From Arthrobacter sp. SLBN-83 (GTDB lineage Bacteria > Actinomycetota > Actinomycetes > Actinomycetales > Micrococcaceae), in assembly GCF_006715285.1 (NCBI RefSeq), contig NZ_VFMX01000001.1:186001-250000 (forward strand): a DNA stretch of 64,000 nt, written 5' to 3'. Below the pieces are notes generated by a model that was given only the letters and a program-made list of their open reading frames with translations, made no database searches and had not been told where the DNA came from. Below are positions 43,354 through 51,990 of the stretch, one piece after another. Positions within the stretch are counted from its first letter, which is position 1, and every line of letters starts with the position of its first letter. Both the position numbers and the translations under genes were made by a program.

Positions 43354-44760
43354 ATGCAATCCCTTCTCCTTCCCGCCGCCACAGAGCCGTGGAACGGACA
43401 CGATACGCAACTGGTCGTGGTCGCTGCCATCGGCATTGCGCTGATCGTTTTCCTGATCGTCAAACTCAAACTCCACCCGTTCCTGTCGCTGGTCCTTGGA
43501 TCGGCGTTTGTTGGCCTCGCCTCCGGGGTCGAACTGGGCAAGGTCATCAGCAACTTCGAAGACGGCGTCGGTGGCACGCTGAAAGAAGTTGGCCTGCTGA
43601 TCGCGCTCGGCGCCATGCTGGGCAAACTGTTGGCAGACTCCGGGGGCGCCAACCGGGTGGTGGACACCCTGCTTGGCAAAGTCTCCCCGAAAGTCCTGCC
43701 CTGGGCCATGGCACTGGTGGCCGTCATCATCGGTTTGCCGATGTTCTTCGAAATCGGCCTTGTGCTGCTGCTTCCTGTCATCGTCCTGGTGGCCCAGCGC
43801 TCCGGCCGGAAGCTGATGCGCGTTGCCATTCCCGCCCTCGCAGGCCTCTCGGTCCTGCACGGCCTGGTCCCGCCGCACCCCGGTCCGCTCGTGGCCATCT
43901 CCAGCCTCAACGCCCCGCTGGGCATCACCCTGGCCCTCGGACTCCTGATCGCAATCCCCACCGTCATCATCTGCGGTCCACTGTTCGCCATCTACGCCGC
44001 GCGCTGGGTGCCGGTGGATGCACCCAAGGTGGCCGGCGGCATCGACACCGAACATACCCAGGCCGACCCCGACGTTAAGCGCCAGCCGACCTTCCTCGTG
44101 ACACTGCTGACCATCGTCTTCCCTGTGGTGCTGATGCTCCTCAAGGCGGTAGTGGACATCGTTGACCCCAACTCCAAGAACCCCAGCGCGGCCCGCGTCT
44201 TCTTTGACTTCATCGGGGAACCGCTGGTGGCCATGACCCTCGCAGTCCTGCTGGCCCTGGTGACGTTCGGCTACGCCGTCGGCTTCACCGGCACCAAGAT
44301 CGGAAGCAAGATCGGCGCGTCGGTGGGCCCCATCGCCGCGGTGATCCTGATCGTGGGTGCAGGTGGCGGTTTCAAGCAGACCCTCATCGGAGCCGGAGTG
44401 GGCGATGCCGTTGCCAAGTGGGCCACCGGAGCCAACATCTCCGTCCTGGTCCTGGGCTTCCTCATCGCGGTCGCAATCCGGCTCGCAACCGGTTCAGCCA
44501 CCGTGGCAACGGTGACGGCGGCAGGCATTGTTGCGCCCCTGGCGGCAAGCCTCTCCCCCGGCCACGCAGGCCTGCTGGTCCTCGCTGTCGGCGCCGGTTC
44601 CTTGTTCCTCTCCCACGTGAACGACGCCGGTTTCTGGCTGGTCAAGGAACTCTTTGGCCTGAGCGTAGGCCAGACATTCAAAACGTGGTCCGTCATGGAA
44701 ACCCTCATCTCCGTGGTCGGATTCGCCCTGGTCATGATCCTCTCAGTGGTGATCCCTTGA
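43354..44760 (+). CDS. gntP: Gluconate:H+ symporter, GntP family
   Basis: 468 aa with about twelve membrane helices. Family features include LKLHPFLSLVLGSAFVGLASG near the start, the amphipathic KVISNFEDGVGGTLKEVGLLIALGAMLGKLL split over a re-entrant region, GLPMFFEIGLVLLLPV, LVPPHPGPL, and late SGSATVATVTAAGIVAP-type and SHVNDAGFWLVKE stretches. It imports gluconate or related sugar acids. The next gene encodes gluconokinase with a 1-bp overlap, which fixes the substrate class. GAGGAA precedes the ATG. Two GntR-type operators lie in the promoter; no GntR regulator gene is in the window. Confidence 0.93.
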   Translation: MQSLLLPAATEPWNGHDTQLVVVAAIGIALIVFLIVKLKLHPFLSLVLGSAFVGLASGVELGKVISNFEDGVGGTLKEVGLLIALGAMLGKLLADSGGANRVVDTLLGKVSPKVLPWAMALVAVIIGLPMFFEIGLVLLLPVIVLVAQRSGRKLMRVAIPALAGLSVLHGLVPPHPGPLVAISSLNAPLGITLALGLLIAIPTVIICGPLFAIYAARWVPVDAPKVAGGIDTEHTQADPDVKRQPTFLVTLLTIVFPVVLMLLKAVVDIVDPNSKNPSAARVFFDFIGEPLVAMTLAVLLALVTFGYAVGFTGTKIGSKIGASVGPIAAVILIVGAGGGFKQTLIGAGVGDAVAKWATGANISVLVLGFLIAVAIRLATGSATVATVTAAGIVAPLAASLSPGHAGLLVLAVGAGSLFLSHVNDAGFWLVKELFGLSVGQTFKTWSVMETLISVVGFALVMILSVVIP

Positions 44761-45371
44761 TGGACGCCGCACCCACCCCCGAGTCCGTCCAGCAGCCGGT
44801 TCTCGTCATCATGGGCGTGTCCGGGTCAGGCAAGTCGACGGTGGCAGGCATCCTTGCGGGCCAGCTCGGCTGGGATCTGGAGGAAGGCGACGACCTGCAC
44901 CCAGCGGAAAACGTGGCAAAGATGGCCTCCGGGATCCCCCTGACGGACGAAGACCGCTGGCCCTGGCTGGACACCATCGCCTCGTGGATCATTGAGCATA
45001 CGATGGCTGGAATACCGGGCATCATCACCTGCTCTGCGCTGAAGAAGATCTACAGGGACCGGCTCCGCGAGAAGAACGTCGTTTTCGTGCATTTGTCCGG
45101 CTCCAAGGAACAGATCGGCCGGCGGCTGACGGCACGGATGGACCACTACATGCCCCCGTCACTGCTGGATTCGCAGATCGCCACCCTTGAGCCGCCGGGA
45201 CCGGATGAAAACACCATCGTGGTGGACGTGGGGCGGACTCCCGCTGAGGAAGCCGCCGAGGTTGTCAGGCGCCTGGGCCTCTCTCCGGCTTCCGGATCGA
45301 GCGCACTGGGCCATCCCCACCCGGGCCGGTCGTCCGCAGCAGGTCAGCCCGGGGAGCCGGCCGGCGCCTAG
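44760..45371 (+). CDS. gntK: Gluconokinase
   Basis: 203 aa. Phosphorylates gluconate to 6-phosphogluconate for the pentose phosphate or Entner-Doudoroff route. Walker A is GVSGSGKST (residues 19-27), followed by the GntK hallmarks EEGDDLHPAENVAKMASGIPL (substrate loop), DRWPWLD, CSALKKIYRDRLR and HMDHYMPPSLLDSQ-like RMDHYMPPSLLDSQIATLE. The last about 30 residues are a Pro/Gly/Ala tail not needed for the fold. Its ATG shares a base with the gntP stop (TGATG). Confidence 0.95.
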   Translation: MDAAPTPESVQQPVLVIMGVSGSGKSTVAGILAGQLGWDLEEGDDLHPAENVAKMASGIPLTDEDRWPWLDTIASWIIEHTMAGIPGIITCSALKKIYRDRLREKNVVFVHLSGSKEQIGRRLTARMDHYMPPSLLDSQIATLEPPGPDENTIVVDVGRTPAEEAAEVVRRLGLSPASGSSALGHPHPGRSSAAGQPGEPAGA

Positions 45372-45404
45372 GCCTGTCCGCACCGGAAGGCTGCCAGTGC
45401 CGGC

Positions 45405-45438
45405 GTGCCCGGTTGGAGCAAACGCTCCAACCGGGCAC
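45405..45438 (+). terminator. Terminator after gntK
   Basis: GTGCCCGGTTGGAGC pairs perfectly with GCTCCAACCGGGCAC (15 bp) around a 4-nt loop; no U-run. Confidence 0.85.
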
Positions 45439-45473
45439 GGAAACCCGGAACTTCCAGCACACGTGGGTTAACA

Positions 45474-45512
45474 AAAAGCAGGACCTGCCGAAATTCGGCA
45501 AGCCCTGCTTTT
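45474..45512 (-). terminator. Terminator after the cold shock gene
   Basis: AAAAGCAGG/CCTGCTTTT outer stem with an inner TGCCGA/TCGGCA stem. Read on the minus strand it ends in CTTTTTG, the U-run of an intrinsic terminator. Confidence 0.82.
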
Positions 45513-45544
45513 GAGAAACCTAACGGTCCCGGATCCCTAGGAAA

Positions 45545-45748
45545 TTAGAGAGCCTGGATGTTGGTGGCCTGGGGACCCTTGGGGCCCTGCTCGGTGTCGA
45601 AGGAAACCTTCTGGTTCTCTTCGAGGGAGCGGAAGCCGGAGGAGTTGATCGCGGAGTAGTGTGCGAACACGTCCTGCGAGGAGTCGTCCGGGGAGATGAA
45701 GCCGAAGCCCTTTTCAGCGTTAAACCATTTGACGGTACCAGTAGCCAT
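45545..45748 (-). CDS. cspA: Cold shock protein CspA family
   Basis: 67 aa, a single OB-fold nucleic-acid chaperone. RNP1 is KGFGFI and RNP2 VFAHYSA, and the N-terminus [12 protein letters not shown] is standard. The upstream 200 bp (to the neighbouring gene's stop at 45952) is long and gene-free, consistent with the extended structured leaders of csp mRNAs. AAGGAC lies about 9 bp before the ATG. Confidence 0.96.
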   Translation of the reverse strand: MATGTVKWFNAEKGFGFISPDDSSQDVFAHYSAINSSGFRSLEENQKVSFDTEQGPKGPQATNIQAL

Positions 45749-45951
45749 TTATTTTGTCCTTCGTGAAGGTGGAGGGGATGTCCCGACTTTCGGGCCCTCC
45801 GGCGTGGGGTGTTCAAAAACCGCTACTTCAGAAGAACACGGACTTTCGACCGCGCGTACTGCCTGAACTACCAACTGCATAAACACAACAACAGGTTCAA
45901 CACTACAGGAGATTGCGCACATCCCTAATTGCATACCTGTTCAGGCCCGGA

Positions 45952-46299
45952 TTACGCCTGCTCGCCGTTTTCAAGGGCCGCGCTGTAACGGGTGAATCCG
46001 GGACGGAGCCGCACGGAGCGGGCGCCCACCTGGGCAACGTCCTCCCACAGGACCAGAAAGGACCCACGGTGCCGCCACCGGAGGAACCGGGCAATCAGGT
46101 GCGGCCGGGTGAGGCCGTTCCGTTCGTAGCCCAGGAAGGACGCTGCGCTGTGCGGGCCCACGATCAGTCCCAGCAGCCGCGGCTCGGCCATCAGCTGGTG
46201 CGGCGTCCCGGCCAGCACAAACCGGACGTCGGCAACGCGGCCCAGCCGCCCGCCGTCGGCATCCAGCACCGGGGTGCCCAGCAGGTCACCGAGGATCAT
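45952..46299 (-). CDS. PRC-barrel protein 2 of the Nramp operon
   Basis: 115 aa. A PRC-barrel fold is indicated by ILGDLLGTPVLDADGGRLGRVADVRFV followed by GLIVGPHSAASFLGY, RWRHRGSFLVLWEDVAQVG and a C-terminal strand. PRC-barrels bind RNA, ligands or partner proteins. The ATG at 46299 has GGGAGG and lies 14 bp inside the preceding PRC gene, the last of a four-gene overlapping chain. In actinobacteria PRC modules are found fused or adjacent to Nramp/MgtE-type Mg2+ transport genes, so a regulatory role in metal transport is likely. Confidence 0.78.
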   Translation of the reverse strand: MILGDLLGTPVLDADGGRLGRVADVRFVLAGTPHQLMAEPRLLGLIVGPHSAASFLGYERNGLTRPHLIARFLRWRHRGSFLVLWEDVAQVGARSVRLRPGFTRYSAALENGEQA

Positions 46300-46696
46300 G
46301 GCGGCCTCCCGGGATGCGCGCGATGATCTTGTCCCGGACCCACCGCTCCACCCAGCTGGCGTCCAGCGGCTCACCCTTGACGCCAAGCTTCACCACGACG
46401 CCCACCTCCGCCACGTCCTTCCACGGGATGCGGATCAGCCGGGACGACGGCGGCCTGCCGCCGAAGATGCGCGTCCCCAGGACCGATCCCGTCAGCAGGG
46501 CGTTGAGGACCGGAGCAGGAGACCCCGGCTCTATGTCCTCATCCAAAGCAGGCCCGCTCACCTCAAGGTCATCCACGGTGGTGACCGGGACGCCGTCGTG
46601 ATCCAACACTTGGCGGTCCATGAGGTGCAGCTGGGCATCCAGGATGCGGCCGGCCACGTGCGGGACCTTGGGCAGCGGGGCGGGCGCGGACGTCAT
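46286..46696 (-). CDS. PRC-barrel protein 1 of the Nramp operon
   Basis: 136 aa. The predicted barrel includes LHLMDRQVLDHDGVPVTTVDDLEV, an acidic spacer, and RLIRIPWKDVAEVGVVVKL, then a C-terminal helix WVERWVRDKIIARIPGG. It shares overall build with the following gene (WKDVAEVG here, WEDVAQVG there), so the pair probably arose by duplication. Its ATG overlaps the Nramp stop (ATGA). Likely an accessory protein of the transporter; function not established. Confidence 0.78.
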   Translation of the reverse strand: MTSAPAPLPKVPHVAGRILDAQLHLMDRQVLDHDGVPVTTVDDLEVSGPALDEDIEPGSPAPVLNALLTGSVLGTRIFGGRPPSSRLIRIPWKDVAEVGVVVKLGVKGEPLDASWVERWVRDKIIARIPGGRHDPR

Positions 46697-47922
46697 GAGC
46701 CTGCTCCTGTCACGATCATGAGGGGAATGGCGGCGATCGAGGCCACCAGGATGATTACCAGGTAGACCATCCCCAGCGCGTTCACAGCCCGCCCGTTCAC
46801 GTGCTCGCGCATGTACTGGGGATCGTTGGCCACGATGAGGATGGGCAGATAGGTCAGGGGCAGGGCGATCGCGGAGAACACCACGGAGTATTCGGTCACC
46901 AGGACGGGGTCGACGCCAGTGGCCAGCACGCCGATGCCGACCAGCAGGCACACAATCATGGACAGGTGGAACCGGGCCGCCTCTGCCGGGCGGCGGAATT
47001 TGCCCCAGGACCAGCCGAAGAACTGGGCCAGGGTGTAGCCGCTGGAGAGCGTGGTTTCCAGGGCGGCGCCGAAGGTCGCGGCCACGATGCCCACCAGGAC
47101 GAAGGCCAGCCCGAGTTTCCCGGCGCCCTCGGCCACGGGCAGGATCACCTGGGAAAGCGAGGTCACCGAGATCCCGGCGGGCAGTAAAACCAAGGCAGCG
47201 CAGACAGCAATGGAGATGGACAGCAGGCCACCCAGCGGGAACCCGATCAGGACGTTGATCCGGGACTGGGCCAGGTCTTTCACACCCCACTTTTCCTCCA
47301 CGGCGCCGGAGGAAAAGAAGAACACCTCGTACGGCGTCATGGCCGCCCCGAACAGCGCAATGGCGTAGTAACTGTAGGACCACACGGTTTCCTGCTGCGG
47401 CACGCTGGGCGCAAGGACCTGCCCCGCCAGTGACCCCCAGTCCGGTTTGAGCAGGAACACCGCCACCGCGAAAATGACGAGGGTCAGCCCCAGCAGGCCC
47501 GTGACGTTCTCCATGATGGAGAACCGAACCCGCCAGATCACCAGCCACACCGCCACCGCGGCCACGGGAATCCACAGCAGGTAGTACACGCTGCTGGCAA
47601 GCTGCAAGGCCAGGGCAACGCCACCGATCTCGGCAGTCACCGTCATCAAGTTGATGAGGAACGACGCCGACAGGTTGGCCAGCCCGGCCCGCGGACCCAG
47701 CCGCTCACGGATCACCTCAAACGTGGCCCGGCCGGACACCGCCGCCACCCGGCCGGACATGTTGGCGAAGAGGACGATCCCCACCACGCCAACCACCACG
47801 ACCCACACCAACGACAGGCCAAAGCGGGAACCCACCACCGCGTTGGTCACCAGGTCCCCGATGTCCACAAATCCGCCGATGGCGGTCAGGATCCCAAGCG
47901 CGACGCCGAGGAGCCGCTTCAC
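46693..47922 (-). CDS. Nramp-superfamily transporter with atypical metal-site motifs
   Basis: 409 aa, eleven predicted membrane helices, clearly of the Nramp fold. The metal-site helices deviate from MntH: helix 1 reads FVDIGDLVTNA where MntH has DPGN, and helix 6 reads AAMTPYEVFF where MntH has MPH. The Met thiolate ligand that favours Mn/Fe is thus replaced by Thr and the His by Tyr. Such changes are expected to alter selectivity, perhaps to Mg2+ or another hard ion, as reported for Nramp-related Mg transporters; that transfer is inference. The gene is embedded in a chain with a lipoprotein upstream (4-bp overlap) and two PRC-barrel proteins downstream (4- and 14-bp overlaps). Confidence 0.85.
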   Translation of the reverse strand: MKRLLGVALGILTAIGGFVDIGDLVTNAVVGSRFGLSLVWVVVVGVVGIVLFANMSGRVAAVSGRATFEVIRERLGPRAGLANLSASFLINLMTVTAEIGGVALALQLASSVYYLLWIPVAAVAVWLVIWRVRFSIMENVTGLLGLTLVIFAVAVFLLKPDWGSLAGQVLAPSVPQQETVWSYSYYAIALFGAAMTPYEVFFFSSGAVEEKWGVKDLAQSRINVLIGFPLGGLLSISIAVCAALVLLPAGISVTSLSQVILPVAEGAGKLGLAFVLVGIVAATFGAALETTLSSGYTLAQFFGWSWGKFRRPAEAARFHLSMIVCLLVGIGVLATGVDPVLVTEYSVVFSAIALPLTYLPILIVANDPQYMREHVNGRAVNALGMVYLVIILVASIAAIPLMIVTGAGS

Positions 47923-48395
47923 TTTGACCCCACCTTGTCTCCGAGCTGCTTGAGGGCGTCCTGCGCGTCCGCGAGCGCCTTGTCACCGTGGGAAAGGGAG
48001 GGGGTGCCGCCGTCGTTCGCTGCCAATGCTGCGCGCGCCGTGGCGAAACCGGCCGCGCACTGGTCCAGCACATCCAGCACCTGCTTTTGCAGGTCACGGT
48101 CCTCCTGCGAGGCCGGCGACAGCTTCAGGACCGTGCTCCGGCTGGTCTGAACCTCCTTGAGCTCATCCTCAAGGCTGGTGGAGGCGGCGGCCTTCGTCAG
48201 TTTTCCGTCCATGTCCTGCCGCAGGACGATCCGGGCCGTGGCGACCGCGGAGGAGCTGTCCTTCACAGCCGTGGACACGGACTGGCTGGCGCCCCCGCTG
48301 CAGCCGGTCAGGACAGCGAGGCTAAGGACGGCGAGGGACAGGAGTTTGGCGGCCCGGGCCGGGAAGCTGGCAGCCGGGGCTGGCGTGTTCAGCAC
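47919..48395 (-). CDS. Lipoprotein, first gene of the Nramp operon
   Basis: 158 aa. The lipobox is VLTGC (Cys32). The mature protein is helical: VSTAVKDSSSAVATARIVLRQ, LEDELKEVQTSRSTVL, EDRDLQKQVLDVLDQCA and a C-terminal KALADAQDALKQLGDK, suggesting a small helical bundle. No family is recognised. It overlaps the Nramp start by 4 bp (ATGA), so it is probably a partner of the transporter on the outer face. Confidence 0.8.
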   Translation of the reverse strand: MLNTPAPAASFPARAAKLLSLAVLSLAVLTGCSGGASQSVSTAVKDSSSAVATARIVLRQDMDGKLTKAAASTSLEDELKEVQTSRSTVLKLSPASQEDRDLQKQVLDVLDQCAAGFATARAALAANDGGTPSLSHGDKALADAQDALKQLGDKVGSK

Positions 48396-48629
48396 CGTTG
48401 CCTCCAGCCTCCGGGAAATCCCGGGATCCTCGGAATCCGCCCTGTGCAGGCAGCCAAAAGATTTAGTTGCCTATGGTCAGGTATAGCACCCGCCCGGCAA
48501 GTTTGACCTGCTCAGACGGGCATCAATTGCGCAGTCCAGCTATGCCGAACCGTCCCTCGACCGCACCGGCAAACGGGCATATCCTGCATCCAGATCCTGC
48601 CAAAAACCCTGCCACCGGGAGATGAAGCC

Positions 48630-49016
48630 ATGGAGATGCCCAAGGCGACCGAGGAAGAAAAAGAGCGGTTCCGGCGCGTGGTCCCGGACCATCCGGGTGT
48701 GGTGGTGAAACCGATGTTCGGCAACCTCGGCGCGTTCGTCAACGGCAACATGTTCGCCGGCCTGTTCGGTCCCACCATTGGAGTGAAGCTCTCCCGGGAG
48801 GACAAGGAACTGCTGGAGTCATCGGAGCGGACCGTGCCGTTCGGGCCGGCCGAACGCCCCATGGGCGGGTACACGGGGTTGCCTGAGGTCTGGAATGAAG
48901 AAGGCGACGGCGACGAAACCCGGGCGCGGGCGTGGGCGGAGAAGGCCTTGGCTTACGTCGCCTCCCTGCCGGCCAAAGAGCCCAAGGAGCCTAGGGCCCG
49001 CAAGGCTTCGCCGTGA
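48630..49016 (+). CDS. TfoX N-terminal domain protein
   Basis: 128 aa. It matches the TfoX/Sxy N-terminal fold: ERFRRVV, VVVKPMFGNLGAFVNGNMFAGLFG, KLSREDKELL and YTGLPEVW. Stand-alone versions are common in actinobacteria, with no competence role shown there. GGGAGATGA precedes the ATG at 48630; an ATG two codons later is also possible. The stop overlaps the following hydrolase start. Confidence 0.88.
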   Translation: MEMPKATEEEKERFRRVVPDHPGVVVKPMFGNLGAFVNGNMFAGLFGPTIGVKLSREDKELLESSERTVPFGPAERPMGGYTGLPEVWNEEGDGDETRARAWAEKALAYVASLPAKEPKEPRARKASP

Positions 49017-49777
49017 CACCGTTCCGAGTGGTCCTGCTGCCGGGCAGCGTCCTCCCTGCCGGGCCGGCATACGGCAGGCTGCTGGAGGTTCTGGCCCCGG
49101 ATGTGGACGCCGTCGCCAAGGACCTGGAGCTCTACGCCACGGACGCCCCGCCGCCGGACTGGAGCCTGGACACCGAGGCGGACGGCGTGCTTCGCGAGGC
49201 CGATGCCCGCGGCTGGGACACCTTCCACCTGCTCGGGTACTCCGGCGGCGGCGCCGCTGCTCTGGCGCTCACCGCCACGCACCCGGAGCGGCTCCGGAGC
49301 CTGGCCCTCCTGGAGCCGGCGTGGGCAGGAAACTGGGACTGGAGCCCGGAGCACACCAGGTTGTGGCAGCGATACGGGGAATTGCAGGGCCTCCCGCCGG
49401 ACGACTTCATGCGGTCCTTTACCAGGCTGCAGGTGAAGCCCGACGCCGTCCTGCCGTCTCCCCCGCCCGGCCCGCCGCCATCGTGGATGGCCAAGCGCCC
49501 GGCAGGGATCAGCGCCTTCCTGCAGGGCTTCAACCGGTATGACCTTGCCCGGGAAAGCCTGGCTGCCTTCGCCAAACCCGTGCTGTTTGTGCTGGGCGGC
49601 ATGAGCATCCCCGACGAACAGGGCGACAACGCGGCCCGGCTTTCCCGTGTGTTCCCCGACTTCCGGCTTGAAGTCTTCCCGGACCGCCACCACTTCGATC
49701 CTCCGCACCGGGCGGAACCGGAGCGGGTCGCGGCGCTGCTGAGGGAGCACTGGGCCCGGGGTGACGGGGGCCCCTGA
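49013..49777 (+). CDS. Alpha/beta hydrolase
   Basis: 254 aa. The nucleophile elbow is GYSGGG (Ser77). The oxyanion strand VVLLPGSVLPAGPAYG and the C-terminal DRHHFDPPHR (catalytic His) complete the fold; an acidic residue follows the LFVLGGMSIPDEQ strand. The GTG start overlaps the TfoX stop (GTGA), so the two are co-translated. Substrate unknown. Confidence 0.86.
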   Translation: MTPFRVVLLPGSVLPAGPAYGRLLEVLAPDVDAVAKDLELYATDAPPPDWSLDTEADGVLREADARGWDTFHLLGYSGGGAAALALTATHPERLRSLALLEPAWAGNWDWSPEHTRLWQRYGELQGLPPDDFMRSFTRLQVKPDAVLPSPPPGPPPSWMAKRPAGISAFLQGFNRYDLARESLAAFAKPVLFVLGGMSIPDEQGDNAARLSRVFPDFRLEVFPDRHHFDPPHRAEPERVAALLREHWARGDGGP

Positions 49778-49876
49778 CTCCCGGCTGGGACCTTATCCTC
49801 TGGTTCGGTATCCGTCCGCGGACTGCACTGGAACTGCCAGCGCAGGAACCCGCGCACGGCGGAAAGGAGAGACATC

Positions 49877-50785
49877 ATGACCAGGAACATCCTTCAAAGC
49901 ACCGTGATCAAAGCCCCGGTGGACACCGTGTTCACCTTCCTCAGCGACCCCACGAACTGGATGAAGGCTTTCCCGGGAGACAGCGACGTCACCCAACTGG
50001 ACATCAAACCCGACGGCGTGGGCACGTCGGCACGCTGGTCCGCCAGGGTGTGGGCCGTCCCCATGCATGTCACCCACGAATACCGGGACGTAGTGCCCAA
50101 CAAGCGCATCGTCTCCAAAGCGTCCGTGGGACCGGTCATCACTTTCTCCCTGGAACCGCTCAGCGGCAGCGGAACCGAACTGACCGTTGAGTCCGCCCTG
50201 GAGATCGAAGCGCCCCTGGTGCGGGTCCCCGCCCAAGCACTGTTCGTGCGGCTGACCGAAGACGACATCCAGGGCATGGTGGCCAACGTCAAGAGCATGG
50301 TGGAGACCGGGAAAAAGACGGTCCCGGAGGCAAGCGAGGCAAAGTTCAGCCAGACGTTGACGTGGAAAGACAGCATCATGATCGCCGCGCCCGTGGACGT
50401 GGTGTTCGACGTCGTGAAGGATCCCCGGGTCTGGCTGGGCCCTAACGTGCAGATCTCCGAACTCAAGACCACCCCCGAGGGCGTGGGGACCACCTTCCAC
50501 GCGGCGTGGAAAGTCTTTGGCATACCCTTGAAGACCACGCACGAATACACCGAGTACGTAGCCAACAAGTACTTCACGTCCAAGGCGGCGCTGGGTCCCG
50601 TCTTCAAGATCGAGGTGGCGCCGGAGGACGGCGGGACCCGGCTCAGCATGCGCTCCGATGTGGTTCCCCGGAATATAGCCGACGCCGCCGTGGACGCCCT
50701 GGTCATTAAGCTGTCGGAGCGCAGCCAGGCAGAAGAACTGGCCGGGATCAAGGCGAAGGCGGAAGCACAGGCCGGGGCACGCTGA
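49877..50785 (+). CDS. Double SRPBCC (START-like) domain protein
   Basis: 302 aa built from two tandem SRPBCC domains (about residues 5-150 and 160-295). Equivalent stretches are visible: IKAPVDTVFTFLSDPTNWM and IAAPVDVVFDVVKDPRVWL; DGVGTSARWSARVWAVPMHVTHEY and EGVGTTFHAAWKVFGIPLKTTHEY; NKRIVSKASVGPV and NKYFTSKAALGPV. So the gene arose by internal duplication. The fold makes a hydrophobic ligand cavity (Polyketide_cyc2 type). No signal peptide. AAGGAG lies before the ATG. Ligand unknown. Confidence 0.86.
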   Translation: MTRNILQSTVIKAPVDTVFTFLSDPTNWMKAFPGDSDVTQLDIKPDGVGTSARWSARVWAVPMHVTHEYRDVVPNKRIVSKASVGPVITFSLEPLSGSGTELTVESALEIEAPLVRVPAQALFVRLTEDDIQGMVANVKSMVETGKKTVPEASEAKFSQTLTWKDSIMIAAPVDVVFDVVKDPRVWLGPNVQISELKTTPEGVGTTFHAAWKVFGIPLKTTHEYTEYVANKYFTSKAALGPVFKIEVAPEDGGTRLSMRSDVVPRNIADAAVDALVIKLSERSQAEELAGIKAKAEAQAGAR

Positions 50786-50829
50786 GCCGCCCTCCACACC
50801 GGAGGATTTGCCGGTCCTAAGCTTGGTCC

Positions 50830-51912
50830 ATGGACACCGCCACAGACGCCCGGCACTCCTTCGGATCCCGCGCGCTCCAGGCGGTACGCACCCTGACTCC
50901 GGGCTACTTCGCGCTCACCATGGCCAGCGGCATTATCTCCGTGGGGCTTGAACTCGAAGGGTTCCACGTCCTCTCACTGGCCCTGCTGGCGGTGTGCGTG
51001 CTCTCCTACCTGGTGATCCTCGTGCTCAGCCTTGTCCGCCTGGCCCGGTTCCCGGAGGACATGCGCGGCGACTTCCTGGATCCCGGCCGGGCCTTTGGCT
51101 TCTTCACGTTCATCGCCGGGACCAACGTGCTGGGGACGCGTCTGGGCATGGCGGGATGGCAGGGCACGACGGCGGTCCTCCTGGTGGTTGCGGTGCTCGC
51201 CTGGGTGGTGCTCGGCTACGTCGTGCCGTGGACGGCGGTGCTGGGCAGGTCCGAGCGGCCGGTGGTCAAGGACGCGAACGGCTCATGGTTCATTTGGTGC
51301 GTGGCCAGCCAGTCCGTCGCGGTGGCGGCCGCGTCCATAGAGCCCCTCGCCGCCCCGGACTGGCGCGCCGCCCTGGCCCTCGTCGCCGTCGTGGCCTGGT
51401 CCGTAGGGCTCATCCTGTATGCCGCAGTGGGAATCTTCGTCTCACTCCGGCTGATGACCTACCCCATCCGGCCGCAGGATCTGCGCCCGCAATACTTCGT
51501 TGCCATGGGCGCCATGGCCATCAGCGTGCTGGCCGGAGCCCGGATCGTGGAAATGGCCGGCGCGCCCATGGTGGATGCCACGCGGGGGCTGGTGGCCGGC
51601 GCCTCCGTGGTGTTCTGGTCCTTCGCCTCGTGGCTCTTCCCTGTGCTGCTCGCCGCCGGCTGGTGGCGGCACGTGGTGCACAAGGTGCCGTTGTCCTACG
51701 AGCCGGGACTGTGGAGCGTCATCTTTCCCCTGGGCATGTACGCCGTCGCGGGGATCTACCTGGGCCGCGCGGACCAGCTGCCGCTGGTGGCAGCCATTGG
51801 CCGGATCGAACTGTGGCTGGCGGTCGCGGCCTTCCTGGCCACGTTCGCCGGGATGCTCTGGCACCTGTGGGGCACGCTGCTGGCTTCGTCCCTGCCGCGA
51901 AGTGGCACTTAA
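50830..51912 (+). CDS. TDT-family (TehA/SLAC1-like) transporter
   Basis: 360 aa with ten predicted helices arranged as in the TehA/SLAC1 fold. The N-terminus LTPGYFALTMASGIIS carries the family hallmark, and GFFTFIAGTNVLGTRL is the second conserved block. These proteins conduct anions (tellurite resistance, C4-dicarboxylates, chloride or sulfite). Substrate cannot be told. There is no clear ribosome-binding site before the ATG at 50830. Confidence 0.87.
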   Translation: MDTATDARHSFGSRALQAVRTLTPGYFALTMASGIISVGLELEGFHVLSLALLAVCVLSYLVILVLSLVRLARFPEDMRGDFLDPGRAFGFFTFIAGTNVLGTRLGMAGWQGTTAVLLVVAVLAWVVLGYVVPWTAVLGRSERPVVKDANGSWFIWCVASQSVAVAAASIEPLAAPDWRAALALVAVVAWSVGLILYAAVGIFVSLRLMTYPIRPQDLRPQYFVAMGAMAISVLAGARIVEMAGAPMVDATRGLVAGASVVFWSFASWLFPVLLAAGWWRHVVHKVPLSYEPGLWSVIFPLGMYAVAGIYLGRADQLPLVAAIGRIELWLAVAAFLATFAGMLWHLWGTLLASSLPRSGT

Positions 51913-51990
51913 CGGCAGTATCGGCCCGCGGGATTGCCGGTAACTGCCATCTCGCGGGATGGAGGCGGTGCCGCTTGGCCTGGGGGTCCT

